Below are positions 23,164 through 30,968 of a stretch of 32,091 nt of DNA, piece by piece. The translations under genes and the position numbers were made by a program. The stretch is taken from assembly GCA_937943045.1 (NCBI GenBank), contig CALEBN010000004.1, forward strand, positions 1 to 32,091, read 5' to 3'. How positions within the stretch are numbered: position 1 is the first letter of the stretch; every line of letters starts with the position of its first letter. This DNA is from an uncultured Collinsella sp. Lineage in GTDB: Bacteria; Actinomycetota; Coriobacteriia; Coriobacteriales; Coriobacteriaceae. The notes beneath the pieces were generated by a model. That model ran no database searches. It had not been told where the DNA came from and saw nothing but the letters and a program-made list of their open reading frames with translations.

Positions 23164-24102
23164 ATGACTACTCATCAGCCGATCGATGTTGCGATTATCG
23201 GCGGCGGGCCTGCGGGCTATGCTGCAGCCATTTACGCGGCGCGCGCCAACCTAACGACGACCGTGATTGAGCAAGGCATGTCGGGAGGACAGATCGCCAC
23301 AACCAATGAGGTCGAGAACTATCCGGGCATTCCGCTCTTGAGTGGCGCCGAACTCGGCGAGCGGTTTCAGCAACATGCAGAGGGCCTGGGGGCACAGGTT
23401 GCATGGAGCATGGTTACGGGTATCGATTACGATGCGGATGCGGCGCTGTTTACGGTGTATCACGATATGGGCGATACGCTGGCCTCGAGCGTTATCGCTT
23501 GTATGGGTGCCACGCCGCGATCTGCTGGTTTTGTTGGCGAGGATACGTATCGCGGTCGTGGCGTTTCGTATTGCGCGACGTGCGACGGCATGTTCTTTCG
23601 CGGCAAGCAGGTCTTTGTCATCGGCGGCGGCAATGCTGCCTGCGAGGAAGCCCTGTTCTTGTCAGAAATCGCCAGCAGCGTGACCATCGTCTTGCGCCGC
23701 GATCAGTTCCGTGCCCCCGATGGCGTGGTTCAAAAGGTGCTCGCAAAAGATAATATTTCAGTTAGGTACCAAACTAGTATTGTGGAACTTTCGGGCGAGG
23801 CCATGCCCACGACTATCACCTTTAAGGACAACGCTACGGGTGGCACTTATTCTGAGTCCTTTGATCCTGGTTCGTTTGGCATTTTTGTCTTTGCTGGCAC
23901 GCAGCCCCATACTGAGCTTGTAGAGTATCTGGTAGATCTGGCGCCCGACGGCGGTATTGTGACCGACGAATCGATGGCCACCCGCACGCCTGGCTTATTT
24001 GCTGCCGGCGATATCCGCTCCAAGCGTTTACGTCAAGTTGTGACCGCCGTTTCGGACGGAGCCATAGCGGCTACCAGCGCATACGCTTTCTTACGCGGAT
24101 AA
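23164..24102 (+). CDS. trxB: thioredoxin reductase
   Basis: 312 residues. NADPH-dependent flavoenzyme that reduces thioredoxin. FAD-binding GGGPAG is at 13-18, with GQIATTNEVENYPG after it. The redox pair is C137-A-T-C140 (SYCATCDG), the NADPH fold GGGNAA follows at about 152, and the terminal FAD block TPGLFAAGDIR is present. The NADPH-selecting segment reads VLRRDQFRA, with Leu where HRR is common. Start ATG 23164 has AGGAGG at 23151-23156; a much longer open frame upstream, back to 22510, is antisense shadow of the glycosyltransferase gene. Confidence 0.93.
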   Translation: MTTHQPIDVAIIGGGPAGYAAAIYAARANLTTTVIEQGMSGGQIATTNEVENYPGIPLLSGAELGERFQQHAEGLGAQVAWSMVTGIDYDADAALFTVYHDMGDTLASSVIACMGATPRSAGFVGEDTYRGRGVSYCATCDGMFFRGKQVFVIGGGNAACEEALFLSEIASSVTIVLRRDQFRAPDGVVQKVLAKDNISVRYQTSIVELSGEAMPTTITFKDNATGGTYSESFDPGSFGIFVFAGTQPHTELVEYLVDLAPDGGIVTDESMATRTPGLFAAGDIRSKRLRQVVTAVSDGAIAATSAYAFLRG

Positions 24103-24141
24103 GTACGATAATATATCTTATGTAAGGTTGTTATGTTACTT

Positions 24142-24193
24142 AAACGTCCCGCAGCAACGTTGCCTCAAGCTCGTTTCCGCGGGACGTTTTGTT
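24142..24193 (+). terminator. intrinsic terminator of trxB
   Basis: AAACGTCCCGC (24142-24152) pairs with GCGGGACGTTT (24179-24189). The 26-base loop contains the self-complementary GCAACGTTGC, and TTTTGTTGTG follows. Confidence 0.8.
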
Positions 24194-24316
24194 GTGCAAA
24201 AACAAGCCAGTTATCCTGCGGTCGGACCTGAGCCAAAGCCGACGATCATACCGTTCATCGTGGTATGCAAAACAAGATAATCTAGAATACAATATAAAAA
24301 TGAACGGAGGCACCAT

Positions 24317-24928
24317 ATGAATCACGTTAAACATGTCATTCCTATGTCCGATACGTCGGTTAGCATCAGCCCAGAGGATATTCAGCCCACGGTGCTACCT
24401 GATGCATTTATCCAGTCTGATATAGTCCGCAAACTCAATACGCTCAGCCTGCCGCGCTATAACCAGTTGCCGAATGTAACGCTCTATCGTGACCAGGTCA
24501 TTGAGTATATCGAGCTGTGGATGGAGCCGCTTTCGATTTGTGTGGAGCAGCCCGTCATTACGCCATCGATGATCAATAACTACGTAAAGGTCGGCCTCGT
24601 TCCCGCTCCGGTTAAAAAGCAATATGGTCGCGAGCAGATTGCGCGTCTCATCTCCATTTGTATCTTTAAGCAGGTGCTGCCCATCGCTGCGGTTCAGGCA
24701 CTCTTTAACATTCAACGCCTGAGCTATGATGCACCGACCGCCTTTGATTATGTGATTGATCAGCTCGAGGCATCGATTCGTGCGGCTTTTTCCATTGAGC
24801 AGGTTCCTGTACCCGATACGGCTCATCAGGTCACGCGCGAGTCGCTGCTCGTGCGCAGTGCAGTATCGTCTTTTGTATCGAAGGCGTATCTAATGAGCTA
24901 CCTAAAGTTCAATGGGTTTAATAGCTAG
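24317..24928 (+). CDS. DUF1836 MerR-like regulator
   Basis: 203 residues. The central part (about 45-125) matches DUF1836. It contains LPRYNQLPNVTLYRDQVIEYIE, then TPSMINNYVKVGLVPAPVKKQYGREQIARLI, which is MerR-like winged helix with a YGREQIARL wing segment. The 40 residues before it and the 75 after are less recognisable. It is probably a transcription regulator; its target and ligand are unknown. GGAGG precedes the ATG. An A/T-rich stretch (24270-24300) with GATAAT and TACAAT could hold the promoter, but no convincing -35 is present. A strong terminator follows. Confidence 0.8.
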   Translation: MNHVKHVIPMSDTSVSISPEDIQPTVLPDAFIQSDIVRKLNTLSLPRYNQLPNVTLYRDQVIEYIELWMEPLSICVEQPVITPSMINNYVKVGLVPAPVKKQYGREQIARLISICIFKQVLPIAAVQALFNIQRLSYDAPTAFDYVIDQLEASIRAAFSIEQVPVPDTAHQVTRESLLVRSAVSSFVSKAYLMSYLKFNGFNS

Positions 24929-24940
24929 CCGACGTACAAG

Positions 24941-24993
24941 ACGGGCGGGACAAAGAGCCATTAGGCAATTTGTCCCGCCCGTGTTTTTGTTTA
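24941..24993 (+). terminator. intrinsic terminator of the DUF1836 gene
   Basis: A perfect 14-bp stem, ACGGGCGGGACAAA (24941-24954) with TTTGTCCCGCCCGT (24969-24982), a 14-base loop, then GTTTTTGTTTA. It lies between convergent genes, but the reverse side has no T run. Confidence 0.9.
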
Positions 24994-25001
24994 GTTGGAC
25001 G

Positions 25002-25868
25002 CTATTGGCCTGAAGCCACGCCCATGCCGTAGCCGATAATGAGCCCGTGCATCTCGGCATAGTATGAATCCAGTCCGTTGCAAGGCATGATGATGGTCTT
25101 GGAGCCGGGCCAATGCTCCACAATGCGGCTGGCAAGTGCCTGGGCGCCCGCCTCATTTTCGACATGGTCGATTACGACCTCGCCGCCGGTAAAGCCCTCG
25201 GCCTCCATGGTGTCGACAATCTTTCCAAGCATCTTCTTTTCGCCACGGGTGTGACCGACGAGCTTGATCTCCCCCTCCTCGCTTGCCGTGCCTAAAACTC
25301 GAATGTTGAGTTTATTGGCGATAACCCCAGCTGCCTTGGGAATACGTCCGGCCTTGGCGAGATTTTCGTAATTGCACAGGCTAAAGAGGATCTTGCTGTT
25401 CAGTTCCAGCTCATCAAAATAGCTGCAGGCTTCCTCAAAAGAGACGTTGGGATTGCTTGCGAGATAGCGGTCGAACAGCAGGAAGATCAGGTCCATTTTG
25501 CCGCCGGCTCCGCGTGAATTGACCAAATGAATCTGACGGTTCGGATTCTCGGCAAGAACCAAATCGCGTGCCGTGGCGGCGGCATTGTAGCTTCCTGAGA
25601 CGCCCTCGGAGATGGGCATGCAAATTGTCTTGTCGGCAAGCCTAAAGAGTTCGGTCCACTCGCCTACGCTCGGACAGGCGCTCGAAGAAGCGCTCGACTC
25701 CGCTTGCACGGCGCAATTGAGTTCGTGAACATCGAGCGTGAGGTCATCGACGAACTCGCGCTCCCCCACTCGAATTTTGAGGGGTGCAAATGCAAAGGTG
25801 GTATGGGGCGCGGTCGGTTGCCAATCGCGGAGGTTGCAGCTCGAATCGGAGATAAGTGCCCAGCTCAT
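25002..25868 (-). CDS. DegV family fatty-acid-binding protein
   Basis: 288 residues, the usual size. The N-terminal ALISDSSCNL motif starts the DegV fold, followed by APLKIRVGEREFVDD, then TICMPISEGVSGSYNAA with the conserved Ser, and VNSRGAGG. The C-terminal half has RIPKAAGVIANKLNIRV and the VIDHVENEAGAQAL type ending. Family members bind a fatty acid and some act as the FakB subunit, presenting it to a kinase for phospholipid synthesis. No fakA is in this window. AAAGGA sits before the ATG, and it has its own promoter. Confidence 0.9.
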   Translation of the reverse strand: MSWALISDSSCNLRDWQPTAPHTTFAFAPLKIRVGEREFVDDLTLDVHELNCAVQAESSASSSACPSVGEWTELFRLADKTICMPISEGVSGSYNAAATARDLVLAENPNRQIHLVNSRGAGGKMDLIFLLFDRYLASNPNVSFEEACSYFDELELNSKILFSLCNYENLAKAGRIPKAAGVIANKLNIRVLGTASEEGEIKLVGHTRGEKKMLGKIVDTMEAEGFTGGEVVIDHVENEAGAQALASRIVEHWPGSKTIIMPCNGLDSYYAEMHGLIIGYGMGVASGQ

Positions 25869-25897
25869 AGAGGGTCCTTTCTAAATGTTTCTAATTT

Positions 25898-25925
25898 ATT
25901 ATAGCCATCTTGCTTACCTTTGAAA
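25898..25925 (-). promoter_or_regulatory. promoter of degV
   Basis: On the minus strand, -35 TTTCAA (plus 25920-25925), a 16-base spacer and a perfect -10 TATAAT (plus 25898-25903), 30 bases from the start codon. Confidence 0.65.
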
Positions 25926-25980
25926 CGTGCATCTAGTATTGAAAACTAGCTCATTGGGATCATGTGTGGAGCACGGTCAC

Positions 25981-26019
25981 AAATAAATGAACCCCGCAGC
26001 CCAAAGGCCACGAGGTTCA
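25981..26019 (-). terminator. intrinsic terminator of the NlpC/P60 gene
   Basis: Read on the minus strand, TGAACCTCG pairs with CGGGGTTCA (plus 26011-26019 and 25988-25996, one G-U) around a 14-base loop, followed by TTTATTT (plus 25981-25987). It starts 24 bases after the stop codon. Confidence 0.75.
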
Positions 26020-26043
26020 CATTCGTTTGCTATACAGAGTGAC

Positions 26044-27156
26044 TTAGTAGCGGACGAAAATGTAATTGTTGTTCATACCAGCGGCAACGGAGCTGATGAT
26101 AACGCCCGTGCTGTAGTCGGAAGCATGGATCATCTGGCCGTTACCAATGTAGATGCCGGTGTGGTAAGAATTAACCACGACATCGCCAGGCTGGGGATCG
26201 GACACGCGGGTCCAGCCCATGAAGGTGCCCGTGGTACCAAGACGGCAATAACGGCCGGTGAGGCAGTAGCTTACAAAACCAGAGCAGTCAAAGCTGTTCG
26301 GTCCAATGCCGCCCCAAGAATAAGCACAACCGAGCTTGCTGTAGGCGCGTGAAACGACGGTGCCGCCGTCAACAGACTGGTTCGGTGCGGAAGGCGCCGG
26401 AGCCGGAGCGGGCGTAGAGGGCTGCGGTGCAGGAGCAGGAGTGGGCGTCGAAGGCTGCGGCGTGGGAGCAGGAGTGGGCGCGGGCGCGGGAGTGTTCTCG
26501 GTCGTACCGGCGGTGTCGTTGCTCACCGTGGCCTTTTCGGCAGTGCTGGCATTTATGCCAGCCTGCAGCGCGGCATTGGCTTCAGCCTCGGCGGCAAGCT
26601 CGGCCTGCAGCTGGGAGTCCAGGGAGCTCACGACGCTCTGGGCTTCTGCCTGCTGGGCGTTGAGCTCATCGACTTTCTTCTGCGTCGCGGCGACGTTCTT
26701 CTCCTGCTCGGCCTGCTTATCAGTGAGCTGCTGCTTAAGGTCCTTGACATCCTGAATGGTCTGGGCCTGCTTGTCGGAAACCTTGCCGTAATAGAACAGA
26801 CGGTTGAGCATGTCGCCCAGATCGTCGACGCCCGTCAGAACCTGAAGGAGACTCAGACCGCCGGTCTTGTACTCACCGGCAACGTAGCTCGAAAGCTTTG
26901 CCTGGCCCTCGGCAATCTCTTGCTGCTTTTGCGTGATCTCGCCTGCAGTCTGATCAAGCTCCTGCGTCTGTGCGGAGAGTTCTTCATGAATTTGCTGGGT
27001 CTGCGTGCCGATCTGCTCGAGTTTGGTACGAGCAGCGGCAAGGTCGGATGCGGTATCGGCATAGGCCGGAGCCGCGAGGCCCAGGCCCAAAACACAAGCG
27101 AGGGTTGCCGTAGCAGCGCAGCATGCCATGTTTTTGTGCGTATTTGCTGTGCGCAT
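26044..27156 (-). CDS. secreted NlpC/P60 peptidoglycan hydrolase with coiled coil
   Basis: 370 residues. A signal peptide (1 to about 33, ending AYA) is followed by a coiled coil (about 35-190) rich in Gln, Glu and Ala, as in PcsB/RipA/CwlO-type hydrolases. A Pro/Ala/Thr linker (about 215-258) with repeated PAPAP and PQPSTP units comes next. A C-terminal NlpC/P60 domain has C291 (FDCSGF), H332 (SYHTGIYIG) and H344 (QMIHAS), the expected Cys-His-His triad. It likely cuts cell-wall peptides during division or growth, with the coiled coil as a regulatory partner-binding part. It lies 32 bases after apt, the last gene of the leftward run. Confidence 0.93.
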   Translation of the reverse strand: MRTANTHKNMACCAATATLACVLGLGLAAPAYADTASDLAAARTKLEQIGTQTQQIHEELSAQTQELDQTAGEITQKQQEIAEGQAKLSSYVAGEYKTGGLSLLQVLTGVDDLGDMLNRLFYYGKVSDKQAQTIQDVKDLKQQLTDKQAEQEKNVAATQKKVDELNAQQAEAQSVVSSLDSQLQAELAAEAEANAALQAGINASTAEKATVSNDTAGTTENTPAPAPTPAPTPQPSTPTPAPAPQPSTPAPAPAPSAPNQSVDGGTVVSRAYSKLGCAYSWGGIGPNSFDCSGFVSYCLTGRYCRLGTTGTFMGWTRVSDPQPGDVVVNSYHTGIYIGNGQMIHASDYSTGVIISSVAAGMNNNYIFVRY

Positions 27157-27188
27157 GGAGCTTCCTTTCCGGTATCTAAGGGTAGCGG

Positions 27189-27719
27189 CTAGTCCACCGT
27201 TACCAGGCTAAAGAGCTCGACGTCCTCGTTGGAAGGCGTGAGCTTCTTGCGCGGGTTAAGAAACGCAAGCTCGAGGATACAACCGTAACCCACAAGCTTT
27301 GCGCCCATATCTCGCATCAGTTTACCTGTTGCCTCGACGGTTCCGCCCGTCGCGACCAAGTCGTCCAGAATCAACACGGTATCTTTAGAGGTAATGGCAT
27401 CGGCGTGGATCTCGATAGAGTCGGTGCCATATTCGAGCTCGTAGCTCTCGCTCACCGTCTTGCGAGGCAGCTTGCCCGGCTTGCGTGCGGGCACAAAGCC
27501 AGCGCCCAGGGCGACGGCCACGGGCACGCCGACCATAAAGCCGCGAGCCTCGGGACCCACGACCTTGGTGATGCCCATGCCGGCAAAATGCTCGGCTAGG
27601 GCATCTACCATGGCCTTTAGCGCTTCGGGATTACCAAAGAGTGGCGTGATGTCCTTAAAGACGACTCCGGGCTCGGGATAGTCGGGGATGTCGACGATAT
27701 GAGATTCGAAGTCGTACAT
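27189..27719 (-). CDS. apt: adenine phosphoribosyltransferase
   Basis: 176 residues. Makes AMP from adenine and PRPP in purine salvage. The PRPP loop is VLILDDLVATGGT (115-127), with PGVVFKDITPL at 18-28 and VGPEARGFMVG at 54-64. These are Apt-specific blocks, and the length is typical. It starts 38 bases after the MerR gene and precedes the NlpC/P60 gene. It has no functional tie to its neighbours, so it is likely an operon passenger. Confidence 0.95.
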   Translation of the reverse strand: MYDFESHIVDIPDYPEPGVVFKDITPLFGNPEALKAMVDALAEHFAGMGITKVVGPEARGFMVGVPVAVALGAGFVPARKPGKLPRKTVSESYELEYGTDSIEIHADAITSKDTVLILDDLVATGGTVEATGKLMRDMGAKLVGYGCILELAFLNPRKKLTPSNEDVELFSLVTVD

Positions 27720-27757
27720 GGCATGACCTTTCAGGGGAGGCTGGTTTGTAGCAGCGT

Positions 27758-28642
27758 CTATTTGGCCGCGCTGGCGGTGCCGGCGCGTGAGGGGACGACA
27801 ACCTTGAGCGGCTGCACGAGGGATTCCTCACGCACGGGGACCGCAGAGGTAGATGTCTCTTCGCTTTTGGCCTTGGTTGACTCGGAGCGTGCGATCTCCT
27901 CGTCGAGGGCATCGATATCGGCATCCTCCACCACGGCGTTGAGTGACTCGAATACACGGTTCTTGAGCAGTGCGGTATGCACGCCTTCGGTGAGGTCATG
28001 CAGCTTCTTAAACGCACGCTCGAGCTTGGCATCGCGCTCGTCATCGGAGGTATCCATGCCGAGCATGCTTACGAGCACCTGCTCAAACATCGAGGACTCG
28101 CGGTTTGCGGACGATACGTACTGGCGCAGGTTGCGCGGCTCGATATGGAAGCGCGAAAGCTCGGAGCAATAGCGGATGATCGGGAAATCGCGGCCATCGA
28201 CAAGCTCGCGATTCTGCGGGCTCTTGATGATGCGAATGAGGTCGTTTTCGGCCAGGGAGCGAATAAACGAGATCTCGACGCCGAGCATATCGGGTATGGT
28301 CTCGATGGGATGCAGCTTTTGCTTGGTTTCCTTGGGCTCTGTCTTGAGCGGAACGTCGGACAGCAGACCCACCTCGTAGGCGAGCGTAGACAGGTCCGTG
28401 GCGTTTTCCAGGCGCTGCTTGATCACGTTGAGCGGCATGTAGCGAGTCTTCTGCAGATGCAGAATGACCTCCAGGCGGTCAACGTCCTCCTTGGAGTACT
28501 GGCGATACCCCTTAGGCGTACGATGAGGGGTAATGAGCCCCTCATCCTCGAGAAATCTAATTTTTGAGTTCGAAAGATCGGGGTATGCGCCTCGAAGTAG
28601 ATTGACGACCTGGCCGATACTCAGATAGTTGCGTTCGGCCAT
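27758..28642 (-). CDS. MerR family regulator, FtsR-like
   Basis: 294 residues. The N-terminal MerR winged helix is clear (about 5-75): YLSIGQVVNLL, SNSKIRFLEDEGLI, GYRQYSKEDVDRLEVIL. The C-terminal region (about 85-250) shows no known ligand domain; the last 40 residues are Ser/Thr-rich. In actinobacteria a MerR gene downstream of garA/odhI encodes FtsR, an activator of ftsZ. The gene pair here, with only three bases between, makes FtsR-like the best guess, but similarity outside the HTH was not testable. ftsZ is not in the window. Confidence 0.8.
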   Translation of the reverse strand: MAERNYLSIGQVVNLLRGAYPDLSNSKIRFLEDEGLITPHRTPKGYRQYSKEDVDRLEVILHLQKTRYMPLNVIKQRLENATDLSTLAYEVGLLSDVPLKTEPKETKQKLHPIETIPDMLGVEISFIRSLAENDLIRIIKSPQNRELVDGRDFPIIRYCSELSRFHIEPRNLRQYVSSANRESSMFEQVLVSMLGMDTSDDERDAKLERAFKKLHDLTEGVHTALLKNRVFESLNAVVEDADIDALDEEIARSESTKAKSEETSTSAVPVREESLVQPLKVVVPSRAGTASAAK

Positions 28643-28645
28643 GCC

Positions 28646-29080
28646 CTACTCACCGGTTTCGATGCGCTCCGGCGTGCTCTCGTGATAGATGAGCGTAAAC
28701 GTACCGATCTGGACGGAAGAGCCGTCGTGCAGCGGTGCGCCGTTGACGATAGCGCCGTCAACCCACGTACCGTTGAGCGAGCCCAAGTCCTCGATGCGGG
28801 CCCCCAGACCCTCGCGAATAATACGCGCGTGGCTACGCGACACGGTCATGTCGTTGAGGAAGATGCCGTTAGCGGGATCGCGGCCGATGGTGGTTACATT
28901 GTCCTCGAGCTCAAAGGCGGCGCCGGTCTGCGGACCCTTGACGATAGACAACACGGGCGCGGTGATGTGCACGTTGGCCATGAGGTCGGGAACGGTGACA
29001 TCGCTCGAAGGAACGCGGAAAACGCAGGTAGCGTCAGCGGCCTTATCGTTCTGAGGCATATTGTTAACCATGTTGTCCAT
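28646..29080 (-). CDS. FHA-domain protein, GarA/OdhI-like
   Basis: 144 residues. The C-terminal FHA domain binds phosphothreonine peptides: G66-R67, S81-R82-S83-H84 and N103-G104-T105 (LGSLNGT) are intact. The N-terminal DATCVFR (16-22) resembles the ETTSVFR phosphorylation motif of GarA/OdhI, with a single Thr (T18). In actinobacteria this protein, phosphorylated by Ser/Thr kinases, controls 2-oxoglutarate metabolism by binding its own FHA or target enzymes. Start ATG 29080 is chosen because AGGGG lies eight bases upstream; an in-frame start at 29113 lacks this. No kinase gene is in the window. Confidence 0.85.
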   Translation of the reverse strand: MDNMVNNMPQNDKAADATCVFRVPSSDVTVPDLMANVHITAPVLSIVKGPQTGAAFELEDNVTTIGRDPANGIFLNDMTVSRSHARIIREGLGARIEDLGSLNGTWVDGAIVNGAPLHDGSSVQIGTFTLIYHESTPERIETGE

Positions 29081-29146
29081 GACAACCCCTAACTTAACGC
29101 GGACATGCCGCAAAGAATGAACTGTACGTAATCATACCCCAATGGC

Positions 29147-29851
29147 TTAGTCTTCGATTTCGGGGTTAAGAAAGTCGATGTCTTCGTCCTCGGGATGTGC
29201 GACAGCCTGTTTAATGGCCGCTCCACCCTTAATGGAATAGATGACAGCAGTGAGCATGGAGAAGATCACGCCGCCATACACAAAGAAGATGCCGAGCGGT
29301 ACCGGACTGCCGTTGAGGCCCGGGAAGGCCGTGAACGTGGCGGGCAGCAGATGCCAGCCATCCACAGTGGGAAAGCCCAGCAGCATGAGCGAGAAGCCGG
29401 TCATGAGCAGCGCCGTGGCAATCTTGCCGGGAAACACTACGTCGATGGGACGGCGGTGATAGTGGCGCACGATAAGCGTGCCGATTCCCAGGTAGATATC
29501 GCGGCCGATGATGAGCACGCAGACCCAGATGGGAAGCTCGCCGCGGACCACCAGGCCCAGTACGCCGGTAAATAGCAGCGCACGGTCGCAGATGGGATCC
29601 ATAACCTTGCCGAGCCACGAGACCGTTTTGGTCATGCGGGCAATCTGGCCGTCCATCCAGTCGGTGGAGGCCGCGATGGCATAAATGACGATGGCGACGA
29701 CACGGTTGTTGTCCGTCACAAACAGGTACAGGAAGACCAGCGTGAGGATCAGGCGCGTGAAGGTAATGAAATTGGAGATCGTGAAGATCTTATTCGACGG
29801 GTAATCGGAAGTGCCGATAAGCTCCTTTTTGATCTTCTTTTTGATGCCCAC
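29147..29851 (-). CDS. CDP-alcohol phosphatidyltransferase (PgsA-like, second copy)
   Basis: 234 residues with several membrane helices. The active-site signature is complete: D64-x2-D67-G68-x2-A71-R72-x8-G81-x3-D85-x3-D89. The N-terminus is very basic (GIKKKIKKEL) and the C-terminus acidic. The substrate is uncertain: phosphatidylglycerol phosphate, cardiolipin or another CDP-alcohol product are all possible. GTG 29851 is preferred because GGGGGAG lies five bases upstream and the basic start resembles relatives; the frame runs 42 residues further without similarity. It leads the leftward run pgsA-like, FHA, MerR, apt, NlpC. Confidence 0.85.
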   Translation of the reverse strand: MGIKKKIKKELIGTSDYPSNKIFTISNFITFTRLILTLVFLYLFVTDNNRVVAIVIYAIAASTDWMDGQIARMTKTVSWLGKVMDPICDRALLFTGVLGLVVRGELPIWVCVLIIGRDIYLGIGTLIVRHYHRRPIDVVFPGKIATALLMTGFSLMLLGFPTVDGWHLLPATFTAFPGLNGSPVPLGIFFVYGGVIFSMLTAVIYSIKGGAAIKQAVAHPEDEDIDFLNPEIED

Positions 29852-29887
29852 AGGACTCCCCCGCTGGTAAACGACAAAACTTTCGAT

Positions 29888-29916
29888 ACTATACCCGTTC
29901 TGGCGATGTCTATCCA
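29888..29916 (-). promoter_or_regulatory. promoter of the pgsA-like/FHA/MerR run
   Basis: On the minus strand, -35 TGGATA (plus 29911-29916), a 17-base spacer and -10 TATAGT (plus 29888-29893), 37 bases ahead of the GTG start. Confidence 0.55.
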
Positions 29917-29979
29917 GCGCAAGCATAGAGAGTCCAGACATGTGGAGGGTGGTTCTGAGCTGCGCTGTATTCTGCAATT

Positions 29980-30036
29980 GTGTACATCAGTCACCAAAAA
30001 CGACATTTTTCGGCATCTTTGGTGGCTGATGTACAC
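29980..30036. repeat. long inverted repeat at the edge of the transporter cassette
   Basis: Arms of 19 bases with one mismatch: GTGTACATCAG-t-CACCAAA (29980-29998) and TTTGGTG-g-CTGATGTACAC (30018-30036) around a 19-base loop. GTTTTGATTT follows on the + strand. It could be a terminator-like structure, a small non-autonomous mobile element or a boundary remnant. Confidence 0.7.
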
Positions 30037-30185
30037 GTTTTGATTTGGTGATTACATCGATCGGGAAAGTTGTTGCTTTAAGCAAATGCGTGCGGGTCGA
30101 GAAGGGCTGGCGCCAAAAGAGCCCAACGGCCGTTACGGCTTCGTTAGAAACGCGCCCCACCATGGATGGTGAACCCGAAAGGTAA
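30037..30185. other. leader region of the transporter cassette
   Basis: No gene seen. Base composition becomes more GC-rich from about 30110. Small palindromes are visible: AACGGCCGTT (30125-30134) and CACCAT-GG-ATGGTG (30158-30171). Either could be an operator, but no -35/-10 pair is convincing. Confidence 0.35.
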
Positions 30186-30218
30186 GGCGCGCGGGCACGG
30201 CGACTCGGCCCGCGCGCC
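30186..30218 (+). other. GC-only hairpin upstream of the ABC ATPase gene
   Basis: GGCGCGCGGGC (30186-30196) pairs perfectly with GCCCGCGCGCC (30208-30218) around an 11-base loop. It ends nine bases before the Shine-Dalgarno AAAGGA (30227-30232) and has no T tail. It may protect or modulate the message. Confidence 0.6.
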
Positions 30219-30239
30219 CGGAAGAGAAAGGATAAACCC

Positions 30240-30968
30240 ATGGGTTACATGCTCGAGACGCGCGGGCTCACCAAGCGCTTCGGCCGCGGCGACCAGGCGC
30301 AGGACGCCGTGGCCGACGTGAGCCTTCATATCCGCGAGGGCGAGGTGTACGGGCTGCTCGGTCCCAACGGCGCCGGCAAGTCGACAACGCTCAAGATGAT
30401 CTGCGGGATGCTGCGGCCGACGGCCGGGGAGATCCTCTTTGCCGGGCACGCCTGGCGCCGCGAGGACCTCTACGCAATCGGCAGCCTCATCGAGGAGGCG
30501 CCGCTCTACCCGAACCTCACCGCGCGCGAGAACCTGCGCGTGCGCACCACGCTGCTGGGCCTTCCCGAGAGCCGCATAGATGAGGTGCTCGCCGCCGTGG
30601 ACCTCGCGGACACTGGGAAGAAGCACGCCGGGCGCTTCTCGATGGGCATGCGACAGCGCCTGGGGCTCGCGCTGGCGCTGATCGCCCGGCCGCGCCTGCT
30701 CGTGCTCGACGAGCCCACCAACGGCCTCGACCCCATCGGCATCGAGGAGCTGCGCGACCAGATTCGCGGCTTCGCGGCTGCGGGCACGACGGTGATCGTC
30801 TCGAGCCACATCCTCTCCGAGGTGCAGCAGATGGCGGACACCATCGGCATCATCTGCGGGGGGCGCCTCGCCTACGAGGATGCGCTTCGGCCCGGGCAGG
30901 ACCTCGAGGAACTCTTCATGAGCTTCTGCCGGGAAGGGCGACGAGCACGCGGGGAGGTGGCGGCATGA
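30240..30968 (+). CDS. ABC transporter ATPase, lantibiotic-protection (LanF) type
   Basis: 242 residues. Walker A GPNGAGKST is at 41-49, the signature FSMGMRQR at 133-140, Walker B LLVLDEP at 153-159 and the H-loop H190. The usual Q-loop glutamine is replaced in IGSLIEEAPLYPNLT (80-94), a Glu-bearing E-loop as known for LanF subunits of LanFEG exporters, which pump lantibiotics off the producer or resistant cell. BcrA-type bacitracin exporters are related and cannot be fully excluded. ATGA overlap with the next gene. Codon use is strongly GC-ending, unlike the genes to the left, suggesting transfer. Confidence 0.85.
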   Translation: MGYMLETRGLTKRFGRGDQAQDAVADVSLHIREGEVYGLLGPNGAGKSTTLKMICGMLRPTAGEILFAGHAWRREDLYAIGSLIEEAPLYPNLTARENLRVRTTLLGLPESRIDEVLAAVDLADTGKKHAGRFSMGMRQRLGLALALIARPRLLVLDEPTNGLDPIGIEELRDQIRGFAAAGTTVIVSSHILSEVQQMADTIGIICGGRLAYEDALRPGQDLEELFMSFCREGRRARGEVAA

